From: Theodoxus fluviatilis
Taxonomy: Eukaryota; Mollusca; Gastropoda; Cycloneritida; Neritidae
Reading direction: 5' to 3'
Assembly: GCA_034096865.1 (NCBI GenBank)
Contig: JAWQFJ010001180.1
Coordinates: 166,727-230,726, forward strand
DNA length: 64,000 nucleotides
How positions within the stretch are numbered: the stretch's first letter is position 1; each line of letters begins with the position of its first letter. Below are positions 40,479 to 53,500 of the stretch, piece by piece. A model generated the notes under the pieces. That model was not told the origin of the DNA. It searched no databases and worked only from the letters and a program-made list of their open reading frames with translations. Both the position numbers and the translations under genes were made by a program.

Positions 40479-40575
<97 letters not shown>

Positions 40576-43500
40576 TCTCTCTCAGTCAGTCTCGAAGACA
40601 AGCTGGCATACCCTCACATACTGACAAAGTCCATCCAGTGTGTCACTGTCAGTTTGCTCATTCCCTTTTTGCCTCCGTATCTCAGGCATGCATGGTGTGC
40701 TTCACAGGATTCCCTGGGACAAGGTCTGGTACATCACCAAGACTGGAGCGCTGACCCTCTTCCTGCTGTACTTCGCTGTGCCCATCTTTGTCAGGTTCAA
40801 TCCCTGGATCCTACCCAAAATTGTCTTCTCCAACTTGGGTGAGTTGTCTCCCTACATTGCAGTGCTGTTGTTCAGTGTTGCAATTTTATGGAAAACCTTC
40901 ATGACACAAGTTTATTCTCATGCTGCAGAATTGTCCCCAATGGGATGTTTGGTAAGCCTTTTATTTTAAAAACCATGCAATTTTATAATGGATTACACTT
41001 TAAATTGACTTGCCTCATTTCTGCTTGTAGTCTCCAGTAATGAAATTATTTTGCAGATGAAGTGACCATCTTATGAATTGTATTCCTGTGGTGTGTGTGT
41101 GTGTTTGTGTGCGTGCGTGTGTGTGTAAAAAGCACCATAGACATCATTCACTTTCCTTAAAAGCCAACATGCTGGTAGTTTTGACTCGCCATATGAAGCA
41201 GGATATGCATGATTCTAGTTTGACAGCATGAATACCTGGATTTATGCCAGAGGAACTCTACATGCTAGTGTCTTATCTCCTACTACTCCCTCGCATCATT
41301 TCAATGCCTACAGGGGTTGCTACTGTGTGTTCCAGTTCGATGGCCACCATTCATCAACCTTGACAAGCCTGAGGATTTTGGACTATATGCCACTCGCCAT
41401 TTCTACTTTGAGGTGGAAGATGGAGTCAAACTTGGATGCTGGTGAGCCACCACATAATCTTGGTCTTCCTTGCAACACGTTTAAATCCTGAGCAAAGCTG
41501 TGCACTGATTGGTCTCCAGACATGACTAATTCTGCGTGGTTTTCTGTTGATTGGTTACTTATTAATAGGATCCACCGTATCCTTGTGTTTTTCATCAGAC
41601 TGAGACATACAATTATTCTTTAGAAGAACTGATTCCTTTGCAGACTGTTAGCATGAAGAACTGTTGTGTCCTAAATGTCTGCAGGGCTGAATTTCCCTTC
41701 AGTCAATCAGTAAAAAGAATGTGGGAAAAGAACAAGTGCACACAACTGAGCTATGTAATAGTATCATCAGAAATGTCTTTGATATCATAATTCATATGCT
41801 GCATAGTTATTTTAGACTGCCAGTCAGCACACGACTTTGCACAGGATTTAGTTACAGTTGTCCTTTCGCTCACTTTAAGAGTTCTTTAAATGGATTTAGA
41901 TACACCAGTTGTTTCCTTGCTGATTAAATTTCTTCTTCTCCTCCTCTTTCTCCTCCTCCTCCTTCTCTTCCTCCTCCTCTTCCTCCTCCTCTTCCTCCTT
42001 CTCTTCCTCCTTCTCTTCCTCCCCCCTCTCCCCCCACCCCGCTTACCCCCAACACCCCTTCCCCAGCCCCCGACCCCCACCCCTCGTTACATGCATTTAA
42101 AAGTAATAAATGCATCCAATTGTCTGCAAAAAACCGTGGGGTTTGCAGTGTAATAGAACTTAGCTGCCACCTGACGGCAAGAAAAATCCACCTTGCTTTC
42201 CACAAGACATTTCAATATGTCATGCTGGAAGCATAACATCTTTTACTTTTTATGTGTCCATGACTTTGAGACTTTCAAAGTTGATGATATGAGTACACAT
42301 GTAACAGTGGTAAATAAATCAAAGTGGTATACCATACTAAGACTGTCTTTGAACTGCTTCAGTCTAACAATGCAGAGTTGCCTACCGTTACAGTGGGTCC
42401 GTATTTGTCCCGGAAAAGCATAAAATTGACGTGGGTGTCCCGGAAATACGATTTGTTCATTCGCGTCCCGGAAAATAGAAAAAGTCCAAGACACGTTTTC
42501 AATCAGAGCTGCAAGAGTGCTCGTGTACGCTGGTACAGATGTACCCTCAGCTGAACCTTGTCGAAAATTGCCGAAGGTACTTCGTGACCACACGTCATAG
42601 TGGCGAAAACTGCCGAAGCACCGATAACCACAAACACGCATGTGCAGCAAATACGGCTTCTGCCGATTGAGGGAGAAAGAAGCGGGCTTTTGGAGTCAGA
42701 AAAATCCGAGTCATGGCCACCAAGCGAAAGAATAATTTTGCTGAAACTGCCGCTGATAAATCTGATTCAAAGACACCAAAGCGAAGCCAAACTTTCAGAG
42801 CAGATTATACGAAACTGTGGAGCATTATCACAACGGGGAAGAAAAGAAACACTTTCGCCTATTGTGAAGTTTGTGCCTGTGACTTTTCCATCAAGTCGGG
42901 TGGAAAAGACGACTGCCGTCGCCATGTGGACACCGACAAACACGAAAGAAACTCAAAAAAGTTAAAAGAGCAACAGAACAACAGCAAAATAACTGAATTC
43001 TTTCCTGGTACCGCTCTTGCTACTGCATAATGGTTGGAAATGGATACCACACGCACAGAGGTGATGATGGTGGACTTGATCACTGAAGTGAATTTGCCCT
43101 TTTCTGCCTTGGATGTTTTCAACAAAGTACCCATCATGTTCAAAGACTAAGGTCGCCAGAGAGTTCCAATGCGGTCGCAGTAAGGGTACAGCAGTTGTTC
43201 GAGAGATAGCGGCAAAAACATCTCTGACGCTTGCTGAACACCTGAAACAACGTCCATTCACACTTTCCACGGATGGCAGTAATGACTCTGGTGACAAAAA
43301 GCTGTTTCCACTAGTGGTTCGAACGGTTGACCCTGATACCTTGGAGGTGCGATCTGAAATACTTCTTCACAAGATTCCCCAAGCTTTTGCCACCTGGTGT
43401 TGGAGTGAATTGCATCAAGCTGGAGTTCGCAAGATACCAGACCACTGACATCAGTGTGTGCATCAAGAGCACCGACAGGATTGATGCTACATGGCGAGAG

Positions 43501-46500
43501 ATTGGGAAGCTGCATGAAGATGGACAGCCCTTATTCCCAGTCTTGCCGACAGTGATGTGTACCATCATGACCATTCCCCATTCCTCGGCCCACTGCGAAA
43601 GGATCTTCTCAGTTGTGCGAAAGAACAAAACAGACTTTCGGAGCAACATGGGGCTGGACACACTTGAAGCCCTTGTGGTTGCCAAGTCTAGGCCAGGGGA
43701 GGCCGTCACATGGTTTTATAAGAGGGCAGACTTGGAGAAGTTGAAGAGTGCATATTACAACTCTCTTCAGTCCAAGAGTAACAAGTAGATGCATTGTATC
43801 AAGCTGTGTACATAGTGTATATAATAAGGTGAGTTTAACAGTTTCTGTCTTTACTGCTATGTTGCTCATATTAGACACCATGTCCCTGAAAATCATTCTG
43901 TGTCCCTGATTTTGAGCCAACATGTCCCTGAAAGCACAATAGGAGGGCAGGCAACTCTGACAATGGCTTAATACCATGTAATGCATCTTGGCCTATCTGC
44001 TGTTCTATTTCAAACATACATGCATGAAACTTTTTTCTTTCTTTTTCTTTTCCCAAGCTTGTGAATGAAAGATTGATTTGGAGATTGGTGAAGATGTGCT
44101 GGCTCATTTTCAACTGACATGTTCATGATTAGAAGTCATTTTCGGTCACTGTGTTGCTGCTTCTCCATCACTGCCTGGTTTGTTTCTCTGTCCAGGCATG
44201 TGCTGCCCAAGACCCTGGAGGAATCGGTTCAAGGACACAAGAACTCGGAAGATGAGTTTGAACCTCACCTGGCCTCAGGGAAAACCGTAGTTCTCTATCT
44301 CCATGGCAACAGTGGTACCAGGTGGGTATCCCCTTGGGGGTCAACTATTCTAGATAAGTAAATGACATCTCCCTCTAGATGTTGGCTTCATGTAACAGGG
44401 AGTCTGCTTATGTAGTTCTTGTGCAGTCAGCTCATAGCAGCCTTCATCAGATGTCGCACAGGTAGCAGGCCTGCCATTTGACATGTTCACACTCATCAAA
44501 TTTGAGTAACAGGACCAGAACCCTCAGGGGAACTGAGAGAAAAATGTATGGAACCTCTAGCAGGAATCAAACCCTAAACTTCTCATGCCAATATTTAAAA
44601 AAAGTTAAGCTACATTTTTTTAAGTGTTGACTGCCTAAATGTAAGTATGAGTCATTTCCATCATTCATATTTGGATACCTGGCCCTGTTCTCTTGGAATT
44701 CTTCATATTGTATGACTTGGCTTTTGCAGGGGTGGGTGGCACAGAGTTCAGATTTACCGTCTGCTCGCAAGTCTGGACTACCACGTCATCACCTTCGACT
44801 ACAGAGGTAGCCATGCTGCTTTTTGTTTTGCTTGTCATGAATGAAGCCCAGGTTGTCCTCGACAGTGTTGCAATGCTTCAGTACCTTCACTTGGTGCTAT
44901 GTGTGAAACTACCTTTCAAATCAGAGAATGAGAGTGAACTCATTTTGGGAAGATTTTATTTCAGGAAGTGGCTTGGTACTGTACATTGTTTGTGAAATGT
45001 AACACACACCTGATAGCTGACATGCAGAATTTCTACTGTTCTGGAGTCTTCATTGCTACACCTTTGACGTGAAACTTTCATTACTGCTCATTCTCCTGAG
45101 ACAGCCGAGTTTGCAAACTCCCTGGATGAATTCTCAAGATTTTTTTCTGACCATGTAGGCAATAGCATTTGATGACAAACTCTTGATTTATTCACATAAT
45201 TATCATATCTTCTGTTTTCTAATCTTGCAATGCTTCTTATCTCACTCGAGAAATTTTTCCTGTCCAGGATTTGGGGACTCCACCGGAACTCCAACAGAGG
45301 ATGGTGTGGTGGCTGATGCCTATGCTGTCTACAAGTGGATTCGGAGAAAGAGCAACGGAGCTCCTCTCTACATCTGGGGTCACTCCCTGGGCACTGCGTA
45401 AGTCTTTATGCTGTCTGAGGCCACACACATAAATAGTTGGTTATGGAAACCTAGCTGACTCTATTTTTTTTTGCCAACCCTGAACTTTTTTCCTATTAAA
45501 AAAGACTGTAAAAAACACTACAAGCTGTCCCATCTTCCCTGCCATATGAGCACTCAGGGATACCACTATTTACATATTTAAAAAAGCATTCTTAGCAAAA
45601 GAGAAACTTGATTTATGCTCAACCTGACATCTTCTATTTAATAAATATTTATTAAGTTCAGGCCAGTCTACTAAAAACTCACACACATACATACCTTTTC
45701 TTTGCCATGTTACTGTAACCTCAACTTTTTTTCTTTCTTTTTTAAATTTTGGCTATATGAATCTTTTGGCCTTGTTGGAAAGACGTTGGAATGAGCAATC
45801 ATCTCTGTTTTTCTTTTTTCAAAGTAAAATTTTTCATTTTGTGGTAAACATTGGTGGTAGTATTTATAGTGACCAAACTGGACTGCTGCTGTAATCATAA
45901 CCTCCAGCTTATGAATATTATTTGTGCTGTCAGAGCCGTATGTTTTTCCATGACCAAATGCAGAAATAGCACCATTCCAGGAAATGTTGGTATTTATGTC
46001 ACCTTTACCAAAGGATTTGTGCCTGGTAAAGTGGAGGGTTTTTCCTGATTTTCAGAATCACCACAAAGTTGGCCAAGAAACTGACCGAAGAGAGTGAGTA
46101 TTCAGTTGTATTTCTACTCAATTTCTGATGTAGTTATCTCCCTTGAGCTGTGCTGCATTCACGTAGCTCAATAGTGGAGCTCAGTGGTTGCATTTCAAGC
46201 AGAATTTTTGTATGACATGTAGGATGTCATAAATTAGCAAGAGAAAATAAGTTTTTCCTCATTCTGTTTAGAATTAAACAAGACAATTGACTTTGAAAAG
46301 AGTTGATGAATGGATGCCTTCCACCGAACATTATGAAGGAAGACAAATGAACGAGTGCTTATCAAATGAACTGAGCATTGCGAATGAAGATGAATAATTG
46401 ACTGTTATCATTGATGGCGTTGCAGATGACAATCCCCTGGGCATCGTCTTGGAGTCACCTTTCAACAACATTCTGGAGGCCGCAGCCAACCATCCCTTCG

Positions 46501-49500
46501 CCATTGTGAGTTTTCTTTCTCCCTACCACTCACACAAGAATGCACATATAAGTCTGTATGTCACCTCAAGGCTCTAGAACGGGAAAAGCTACAACAAATC
46601 CTATCACTGATTTGGAATTGGTGCATCTCAGAGATTCTTTTAGGCTATCTTAATGAATTTTGGAAAATGCTTTTTGGAGAAATTTAATGATGTTGCAGTA
46701 TTTCATGATACATTGACCATCCATGCAGAATTTTGCTGTCCATGGTGCAATCACAGTTATGTCCCTTTGACCAGGACACCAGTAATGTGTTCAAGAGGCC
46801 TACTGGTCGATAACGGTTGACTCTTGAACGACTTGATACGGCTACCGGAAAGGAAGAAAGTCGCCATCACAAATATGTGCTGTGGCACGCATTTCGACCT
46901 GTGATTATTACCCAACCTATGCAAGACGTTACAAGAAGTTAGGCTGATATTGTACTTGTCTTTTTTTAAAAGAATAACTGCTCTGACATAATTGATGTGA
47001 GCAAACATTTCTACGACAGATGGCAAAACAATTTCAAGGGAATCCCTTAGTTTGTTGTGTAACCTCCCTTGAAGTGAGCATCGATATATTCTTGCTTACA
47101 CCAAGTCAGCACTGTCGTTTTGACATAAATTTCGATTTGAGCGATGCCGAGCCTTCATGCACAGCTACGGCTTAATGTATTTTATCAGCTTTCACAAGGA
47201 ATGAGCAGTCTGCAGCTGCTGGATTACTCAATTGGTTGTGAAGCGAAATCCGCGACGATGAGAAGGCATCGCGGAAGCCATCTTGGCCACCGTTCGATCA
47301 TAACGAGTCATTCAAGAGTGCACATTGGGGGCTCGGATATCTGTCGGCGAATGGTAGGTCGTCTTGAACGCAGGGCAGGCTCACAAGGTCAAGGATGTTC
47401 TTTACCAGGAAGTCCTCAACAATTTAACAATGCATAATTTGTCAGATGTTGAAATGCAAATTTGGGTGTGGATTACACACTTCATTCATGCAGTGAACTG
47501 TGAAAACATTAAATTACCATATTACAACCAGAAAGAAAGGATCCAGGTTGATGTAGGTGAGCAAGCTTTGGCTTTTGATTATGTGCAAGTCACAGTGCCA
47601 TGGTTCAATCCCTGGGACAGGAGAAATCTGATACTTTCTTGCTATTTCCCAATCGGCGGCTACCCTGTGTCATTGCTGTGCGTTCTAACCCTGTGTGCAC
47701 GTGAATGACTGTGAATGTAGAAGGTGAACATCTGTAAGGCACTTTCCCCCCGTGTGACAATGAGAGTGTTGGTTCAACGTCTATGATGTGCCAAAAAACA
47801 CATAATTGTCCTGAAAGGAGCATTTTCAAAGTTCCATCACATTTACAACATATATATTTGAGACCAAAGTTTTCTGTGTTCTCCAAGTGGAGTGTTGTGA
47901 CATTCCCTTGCATCAGTTATGTCTTTATCACCCCCAGCCCTTCAAGGTCCTCCCTTGGTTTTCCTACGTGTTCATCGACACCATCACCGAGAATGGCATC
48001 AGCTTCAGCACTGATAAGAAGTAAGTTTTTGCTCACATACTCACTTACCAAGAATGAAAGAGCATGGGTGAAAGATGCGACTATTTCAGTTGTTGTGATA
48101 AAGAGAAATCATTTCAACTGTTTCACACTTAGTCAATCAAGGCTTCTAACTTGCAAACATACAAAATGATCAAACCTTCTTTTTTTTCTACACAGGATTT
48201 TCTGAATCTTTGTGATCAATTGATTTGGGAGGTGAACAGCTTGATTATGACAATAAATCTTGTGCTTTGTTTAAATGTGTGTGTAGGAAAAAATGGAATT
48301 AACCCATTTCCGCCGGATGCGACGTACGCGTTACATCTACCTTTACCGCCGGATGCGACGTACACGTCGCATCCTATAGTAGCTCTGTAAAACGGATTGA
48401 GGCAAGTCAATCTTGTCGGCCTATCAACACCGCAAGGAATTGTGGGATAGCTGCAAATGTCAGTGCGCGGGATGCGAAAATTTCGTCGCGATCGGTGATC
48501 TAGAACCAAAGTTATTGATGTTTAAATCTTGTGACATTTCGATTTTTTGAACGTTTTGTCAACATGGCTGACGAAGGATCTGATATGAGTGAGGGAATTG
48601 ACATTGAAGTGGATTTAGACCCAGAATCTTCCCAAGTTGGTGACGAACGTGACAGATTAGACATCGAAGTTCGAACAAAGTGGAGGGAGGCGAGTTTTCG
48701 GAAAAATAATCGGATGAAGATGTCAGTAAACCCAGAGCAGCAAGTGAGTGGAAGTACACAGGTTTCACCCAATGCTCTGAAGAAACTTTCAAGCGAACAG
48801 GGGCATGCCATATTAGACTCTTTTGGTGTAATTTTGCTTGGACTGGATATTTCATGATTCGTGATTCAAGATCTGTGTGGAATCCTACACCAGAATGTGG
48901 ATTACTTTGCTTGATTTCTGCATGAAAATGCCAAGGTATGTATATGAATGAGATGTGTTTGCACAAGTTCTAAAGACAACAATTTCACTGACGTCAGGAT
49001 GTTATATCCTCCAGTCCAGAAAATGAAGAATAATGTTTAGAAATCTCATAAAGGTTCAGAGATGATGCAAAAATGGTTAGTAGTTTTGCCCATGTTAATT
49101 ATTTTGTCAACTGTGAAAGTTCAATGAAGATAACAATCATATGCCATGCTAGAAAGAGTTTTGTGTCATGTAACAAGATTTTATTTCTCTTTTTAATTAT
49201 GATACTGTGTAAAGCATTGTTCTTATTTTGTGAAAGATGATGACATAATAACAAAGCACAATATCTTAGTAACAAATAAGTGGCTAATTGATATACATAC
49301 ATTGAGCAAAAAATGAGAAAAATGCAAATGTGCAAGTAAAAACGGAGAATGGTAAAATGCTGATATCACAGCAAGTTTCATTTGATTTTGTGTGAAATAC
49401 TTTGTAAATCATGGATGTTGCTGTAATTCACTCACATGATTGATAAATGGTTCACATTCTTTTACAGTTAAAACTGTTGCATTTTAATTCATCATTTCAT

Positions 49501-50515
49501 TTACAACAGGTTGTAAAAGTGCAGAGAATTGTCATTTTCCTCTATTTTTTATTTTTCTTAAAATGGCAAAACAGAAGTATTTGTAAGAGAGGCTAATGCT
49601 TGAAATGACTAGAAAGCCAAAAATATAAGCTTTCTTACAGTGTTTGAATCATCAAAATATCTTGTACACAAGCAGAGAAAATAAATTTTGAAACCGGTCA
49701 CTGGATTTGTTTTTTTTCTCCCAAAAATGCTCAGGAACCAGGGAGCTTTTTTTACAGATAACGTTAGGCGGAAATGGGTTAAGACACTATAAAACATAGC
49801 ATGCACAAGTCTAAAGTTACAATGCAGATTTGATGATCGTTACTTTTTAGGGTTTTGAAGTATTTGGCAGACGAATTCAAATTATAAATTCACATCTTTT
49901 TTAGTATATCTATGTATTACTATTGATCTGCTGTTGAAATGAACCTATGATATAACGCTTCCATAACTGAAAGCCTCCTTGTGACCAAGTACCTGTCGTC
50001 ACGTAGCTTCGGAAGCATGTACCAGGAACAAAGAAGCGGTTTGGGGCAACATACAGTACCACAAGATATTATTTCCCTGTGGGGCTCTGAGGCCGAGTCG
50101 AATGGTTATCATGCTTGATCTGTAGTCACTTGTGACCAGTAGGTGCAGTGTTCGAAGCTGCGCGGTTCCCAGAGTTGCATCCTTGAGCAAGAAGTTTAAC
50201 GTAGATTGCTTCTCCCCACCCAGGAGTAAAACTGGGTACCTGAGAGGACAATGATGGCACACTGTAGTGCAGTTAGCCATTGTATGTGGCATGAGCCAGC
50301 ATTGGGGTGGAATGCTCCCCAGGGAGTGGAGTTGGTGCTGGTACCTGATTGTATTTGTCTTAATGTCTGTGACCTTGTTTGTCGTCAGGTGCCAGTGAAG
50401 CATTGATCAAGTGGGAGAGTAATCAAGGGGTAAAGTGTAAAGCAGTTTAAGACCCAGATATGGGTGATGAATTGCTGCATAACACCACACCTTTAAACCC
50501 AGCCACCCACCCTTT

Positions 50516-50557
<42 letters not shown>

Positions 50558-53500
50558 ACTCATACACACACACACACACACATCTCTCAAGGGAACTGAA
50601 GATGTCAGTTGTGTTGCTGGTGCTTGATTTTCGTTTGGTCCTTGTCAACGTTGTTTGCTTTTTTTGTCCGTGTTGTTTGTTTGTATCATCAAATGGCTCC
50701 CTCTGTGCCTTGCAGCATTGGCAGTGTGACGCCGCCTGTCATGATCCTCCATGCGGAGGATGATCAGGTGGTGCCCTACCACCTCGGCAAAAAGGTGAGT
50801 CACGCCATTCTGTGAACCCAAGTCAGAAGTGACTCTGGTGCAGTTCGCAATGAATGCGTAATAGACTTGACCCTTCACATTACAGCATTGTGCCAAAAAT
50901 AGTTCGCTCCAGATACTATTTTTTCCCACTTTTTACAGAAATCATTCAGATGTCAAAACTTGTTTCCATTTCAATACAAACATATTATTTTATCGAATTA
51001 TAAACGCTTGTTTATTGCCTTAACAAACATAATTTATTAGTTTTGTGCGAAATAGTCTTAGAACTACTTTAACCCATTAGACACTATGACGGTATACACA
51101 AAAGGGTCCTGAAAACCTGAGCCTTTTTCAGAAAAACTGAAGAAGTCGGGTACGTTTACAAAAAATTTATTAACTCCACTTGTAACAATCACAGAGACAC
51201 AAAATAAGCATTGTCTTAAAGCTGACATCCATTGCTACAAGCTCATACAATCAAATACAACACACTACAAGTCAAAATTTAGGAATTATTTTTTAAAATT
51301 AGAAAATAGTGCAAAAACGGACACATTCACCTTGATTTTCAGTTCAAAATTATGGTTTTTAGAAAGAAAACCTCCCAAATAAGCTCAAAACAGACTCTTA
51401 ATGGATAATTTACTCATTTAGCTATCTGCTGAAACAAAATGCAAAGTCCTAAATCAATTTGTTCATGAGATACAGCAAATATGGTACATGACATGAAATC
51501 GCAAAAAAAAAATTTTTTTTTACATGATCACAAAGTAATTTTCACCATGCCTTTTTTCACTCAGATAAAGGTAAACATGAAGCACATGCATGACATGACA
51601 GATAATATAAAGAGAAAAGGTGCAAGACATGCATTTGCAAGTGATAAAGTCTTTCAAAAATAGGCATGCATTAATTAGCAAGTGATAAAGTCGTTCAAAA
51701 ATAGGCATGCATTAGCAAGTGATAAAGTCTTTCAAAAATCATGATTTTTTTACATTACTTGGAGCTGGCAGGAGGTGGATTCCTCTGTCTCTCTCTCTCT
51801 CTCTCTCTCTCAGCATATCGATTTGTCTCTGTCACAAGTCGTTTTCCCACATCGCGTGTGTGAAGATCAGAGAGAAGACATGAAGAGGCTTTGCGTCCGA
51901 GGGGATGCCAATCTTCACTCCTTGAGCGCGTCGAAAGGCGTGTCGTGTGCGAGAACGAAAATTTTCTGTCAGCCACGATCCTTGGAAGCCAAGAAACTCT
52001 TCCTCCGACGATTCCTCCTCCAACATCTCTCGCATCCACTGGTCCTATTGAAGCGGATCTTCCGGCGCATCGACATCGTCGAAATCAGAATTAAAATCGG
52101 CATCAATGTCGCTTCCTTCGCACTTATCCGATGCGGAGTCGGCGATGACGCGAAAAAAGTCAGAACGTCAGTCGAAATCTCGACAAAAATCGCCACAACA
52201 CAGCTAAAACTTGTCCGATTTCGATCAAACTTTCACTAGCGTAGTGCGCAGTCACTCTGCTACCCAGCAGGCATTGCGATAAGTCGGCCATTAATGTTGC
52301 TAATTTTAGATCTCGACGTAAACACCGCGAGGGTAAGATGAGACGTGTGCGTCGCTCCCGAAGCGAAGGGGGGATGCAACGTGCGCGTTCCATCCGAAGC
52401 GAGTGGATTAACAGCGTATGTCAGGGAGTAGCGGGCTATCTCACAAGCCTCTTGTGTGACCTCTATTTGAATATTTCGGACAGAAACCTTCCATCACGTG
52501 ATATGAACTGTGCTAGACACATTCGCCGGCAGGTGTAGTTTCTAGTGGACTAGAATGGGTAATCGCTCCACCCAGCTCTCTCTGTGAGAAGTTTACCGCA
52601 TGTGTCTCAACGAGGAGTACCTATCAACAAGATAATGCCTAATGTATACGCTTGAAGAAGAACTACAACAACTCCAAAAGAGTCTACCTTCAGCATTTGA
52701 AAGTTAATGAGATGGGATCTTTGCATTTGGCTAGAATGAACGAATATTTGTTGAAGTTGTCCACCTTTTAATTATGCATGATGGGATGATGAGCAGAAGA
52801 ACTTGTGATGAATGGTGAGAAGTAAATGTGTTTTTTGTGGGTTGTTTAGTTTACAGTTAACCTTGCTGCAATTACAAGTGAACGGAAAGTTCCAATGGAG
52901 AATTGTATTCTGTTATTCCTTTTGCTATGCCTGCTCTCTTTTCATGCATGATTACTTGAAGTGTGGATGATTGACTGGTACCACTCACAAACTCCGTTTG
53001 AAGTTGAAGGAATTAGTTATGTATTTGCGTTTGACTGTACATCCAATGTATGTTCATCTCTCCACCAGTCCATTCTTCTATTCTTCCACCTGTCCATTAG
53101 AGCATCCATTCATCTTTTTATCAGTCCATCCCCCTGTGCATCTATGCATTGATCCATCCATCCATCTATGCATCTACCCTTGAATGCATTTTTCCACCCA
53201 CCCACCCATCCATCCATCCATCAACCCACCCATCCACCCACCCATCCTTCCATCCATCTACCCATCCATCCATTCATCCACCCACCCATTCATCCACTCA
53301 CCCATCCATCCACCCACCCACCCATCTATCCATCCATCATCTACTCATCCACCCAACAATCTATCTGTCCATCATCTGTCCATCCATCCACGCATCCATC
53401 CATCCAACCATCCATCCATCCATCCATCCAACCGTCCATCCATCCATCCATCCATCCATCATCCATCCATCCAGTCGGAGCCTGTGTTGGTACGGAAGTG

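Larger units (their letters stand above)
38172..40707 (+). other. ABHD12 intron 1
   Basis: Apart from the dispersed repeat, microsatellites and the (CT)n block at 40480-40584, I see no exon or element. 39140-40330 is unique-looking. Confidence 0.6.

Noticed and set aside
40688..40838. ABHD12 start at ATG 40688
   Set aside because: Possible, but the acceptor at 40707 joins exon 1 in phase and gives a length closer to the family. Kept as an alternative only.
47144..47708. Possible small gene between ABHD12 exons 8 and 9
   Set aside because: Short overlapping frames without splice or start context. Probably intron with SINE remnants.
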